Source: Macrophomina tecta (lineage: Eukaryota; Ascomycota; Dothideomycetes; Botryosphaeriales; Botryosphaeriaceae). Taken from it: a DNA stretch of 64,000 nucleotides. The notes below the pieces were generated by a model. It saw only the letters and a list, made by a program, of their open reading frames with translations. It ran no database searches and had not been told where the DNA came from. This document shows, piece after piece, positions 63,830-64,000 of the stretch. Every line of letters starts with the position of its first letter. Position 1 is the stretch's first letter. Made by a program: the position numbers and the translations under genes. The DNA lies in the NCBI GenBank assembly GCA_024180945.1, contig JAKSGN010000037.1:1307501-1371500 (forward strand). The letters are read 5' to 3'.

Positions 63830-64000
63830 TCACGCCGCGGCATCTACACGCTCATAGAACCAGTACTCCGCGGCGTACTGGACCTCGATTCCCGCTCCAT
63901 TGGCTGCTTCACAATTCTCTGGCGACTTGCCACCTGTAGTCACAACCCTATAGATCTCGTCGCTGCCCGAAGCCTCTGTCAAGTACAGCCAGTCAACCGC
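63830..64000 (-). CDS. DUF3455-like secreted protein, 3' end (partial)
   Basis: The minus strand enters from the window edge with AVDWLYLTEASGSDEIYRVV and ends EVQYAAEYWFYERVDAAA with TGA at 63832-63830. The DWLYL..., RV.T.GG...C and Y.AEYWFY blocks match the C-terminus of fungal DUF3455 proteins, which are secreted and of unknown function. The 56 codons seen are open; the rest lies outside the window. Confidence 0.65.
   Translation of the reverse strand, partial: AVDWLYLTEASGSDEIYRVVTTGGKSPENCEAANGAGIEVQYAAEYWFYERVDAAA

Noticed and set aside
1..64000. tRNA and rRNA genes
   Set aside because: No cloverleaf with A and B boxes and no rRNA-like stretch was recognised by eye; a dedicated scan could still find a tRNA.

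Overview
The window reads as nuclear DNA of a filamentous fungus, most likely a Pezizomycotina ascomycete. The genes carry short introns (about 44-100 nt, GT-AG), and the families seen (LaeA-like methyltransferase, fungal P450s, HAD-type terpene cyclase, AA11-like LPMO, DUF3455, Tad-type LINEs, fungal Helitron, pogo/Fot elements) are typical of that group. Species cannot be set from the sequence. All exon models were built by hand from splice sites and reading frame.

Most of the window is transposon. From left to right: a twin-primed LINE (152-2354) cut by a hAT (2355-5162), which abuts two more hAT pieces (5163-6641); a LaeA-like methyltransferase gene (7008-8419); a pogo remnant; a nearly complete Tad-type LINE (about 9676-14369) broken by a 147-bp solo LTR; a piggyBac-like remnant and a frameshifted MYND gene; a Helitron (17282-23175, minus); a pogo element with TIRs (24267-26000). 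Then comes a divergent terpene pair: a class I terpene synthase (26559-28069, minus) and a HAD/class II terpene cyclase fusion with a DVDTTS motif (29966-31665, plus). LINE debris and a LINE (34738-40246) facing an almost identical truncated copy (40247-41135) lead to a P450 (42459-44343). More LINE pieces and a well-preserved pogo element with a second 147-bp solo LTR (49891-51893) precede another P450 (52577-54524). The last 10 kb holds a decayed F-box-like gene, LTR-like repeats, an unknown ORF, a foldback MITE (61864-62450), an AA11-like LPMO gene and the 3' end of a DUF3455 gene.

The intact genes suggest a dispersed terpenoid gene set: two terpene-forming enzymes of opposite chemistry, two membrane P450s and an outlying methyltransferase, pulled apart by transposons. 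A joint pathway is inference; adjacency of the two cyclases is what the sequence shows.

The transposon layer is richly nested: three solo LTRs with 5-bp duplications each sit inside another element, LINE 3' ends carry ATC/ATT microsatellite tails, and many TE stop codons look like C-to-T changes at CpA, the pattern of repeat-induced point mutation (RIP).
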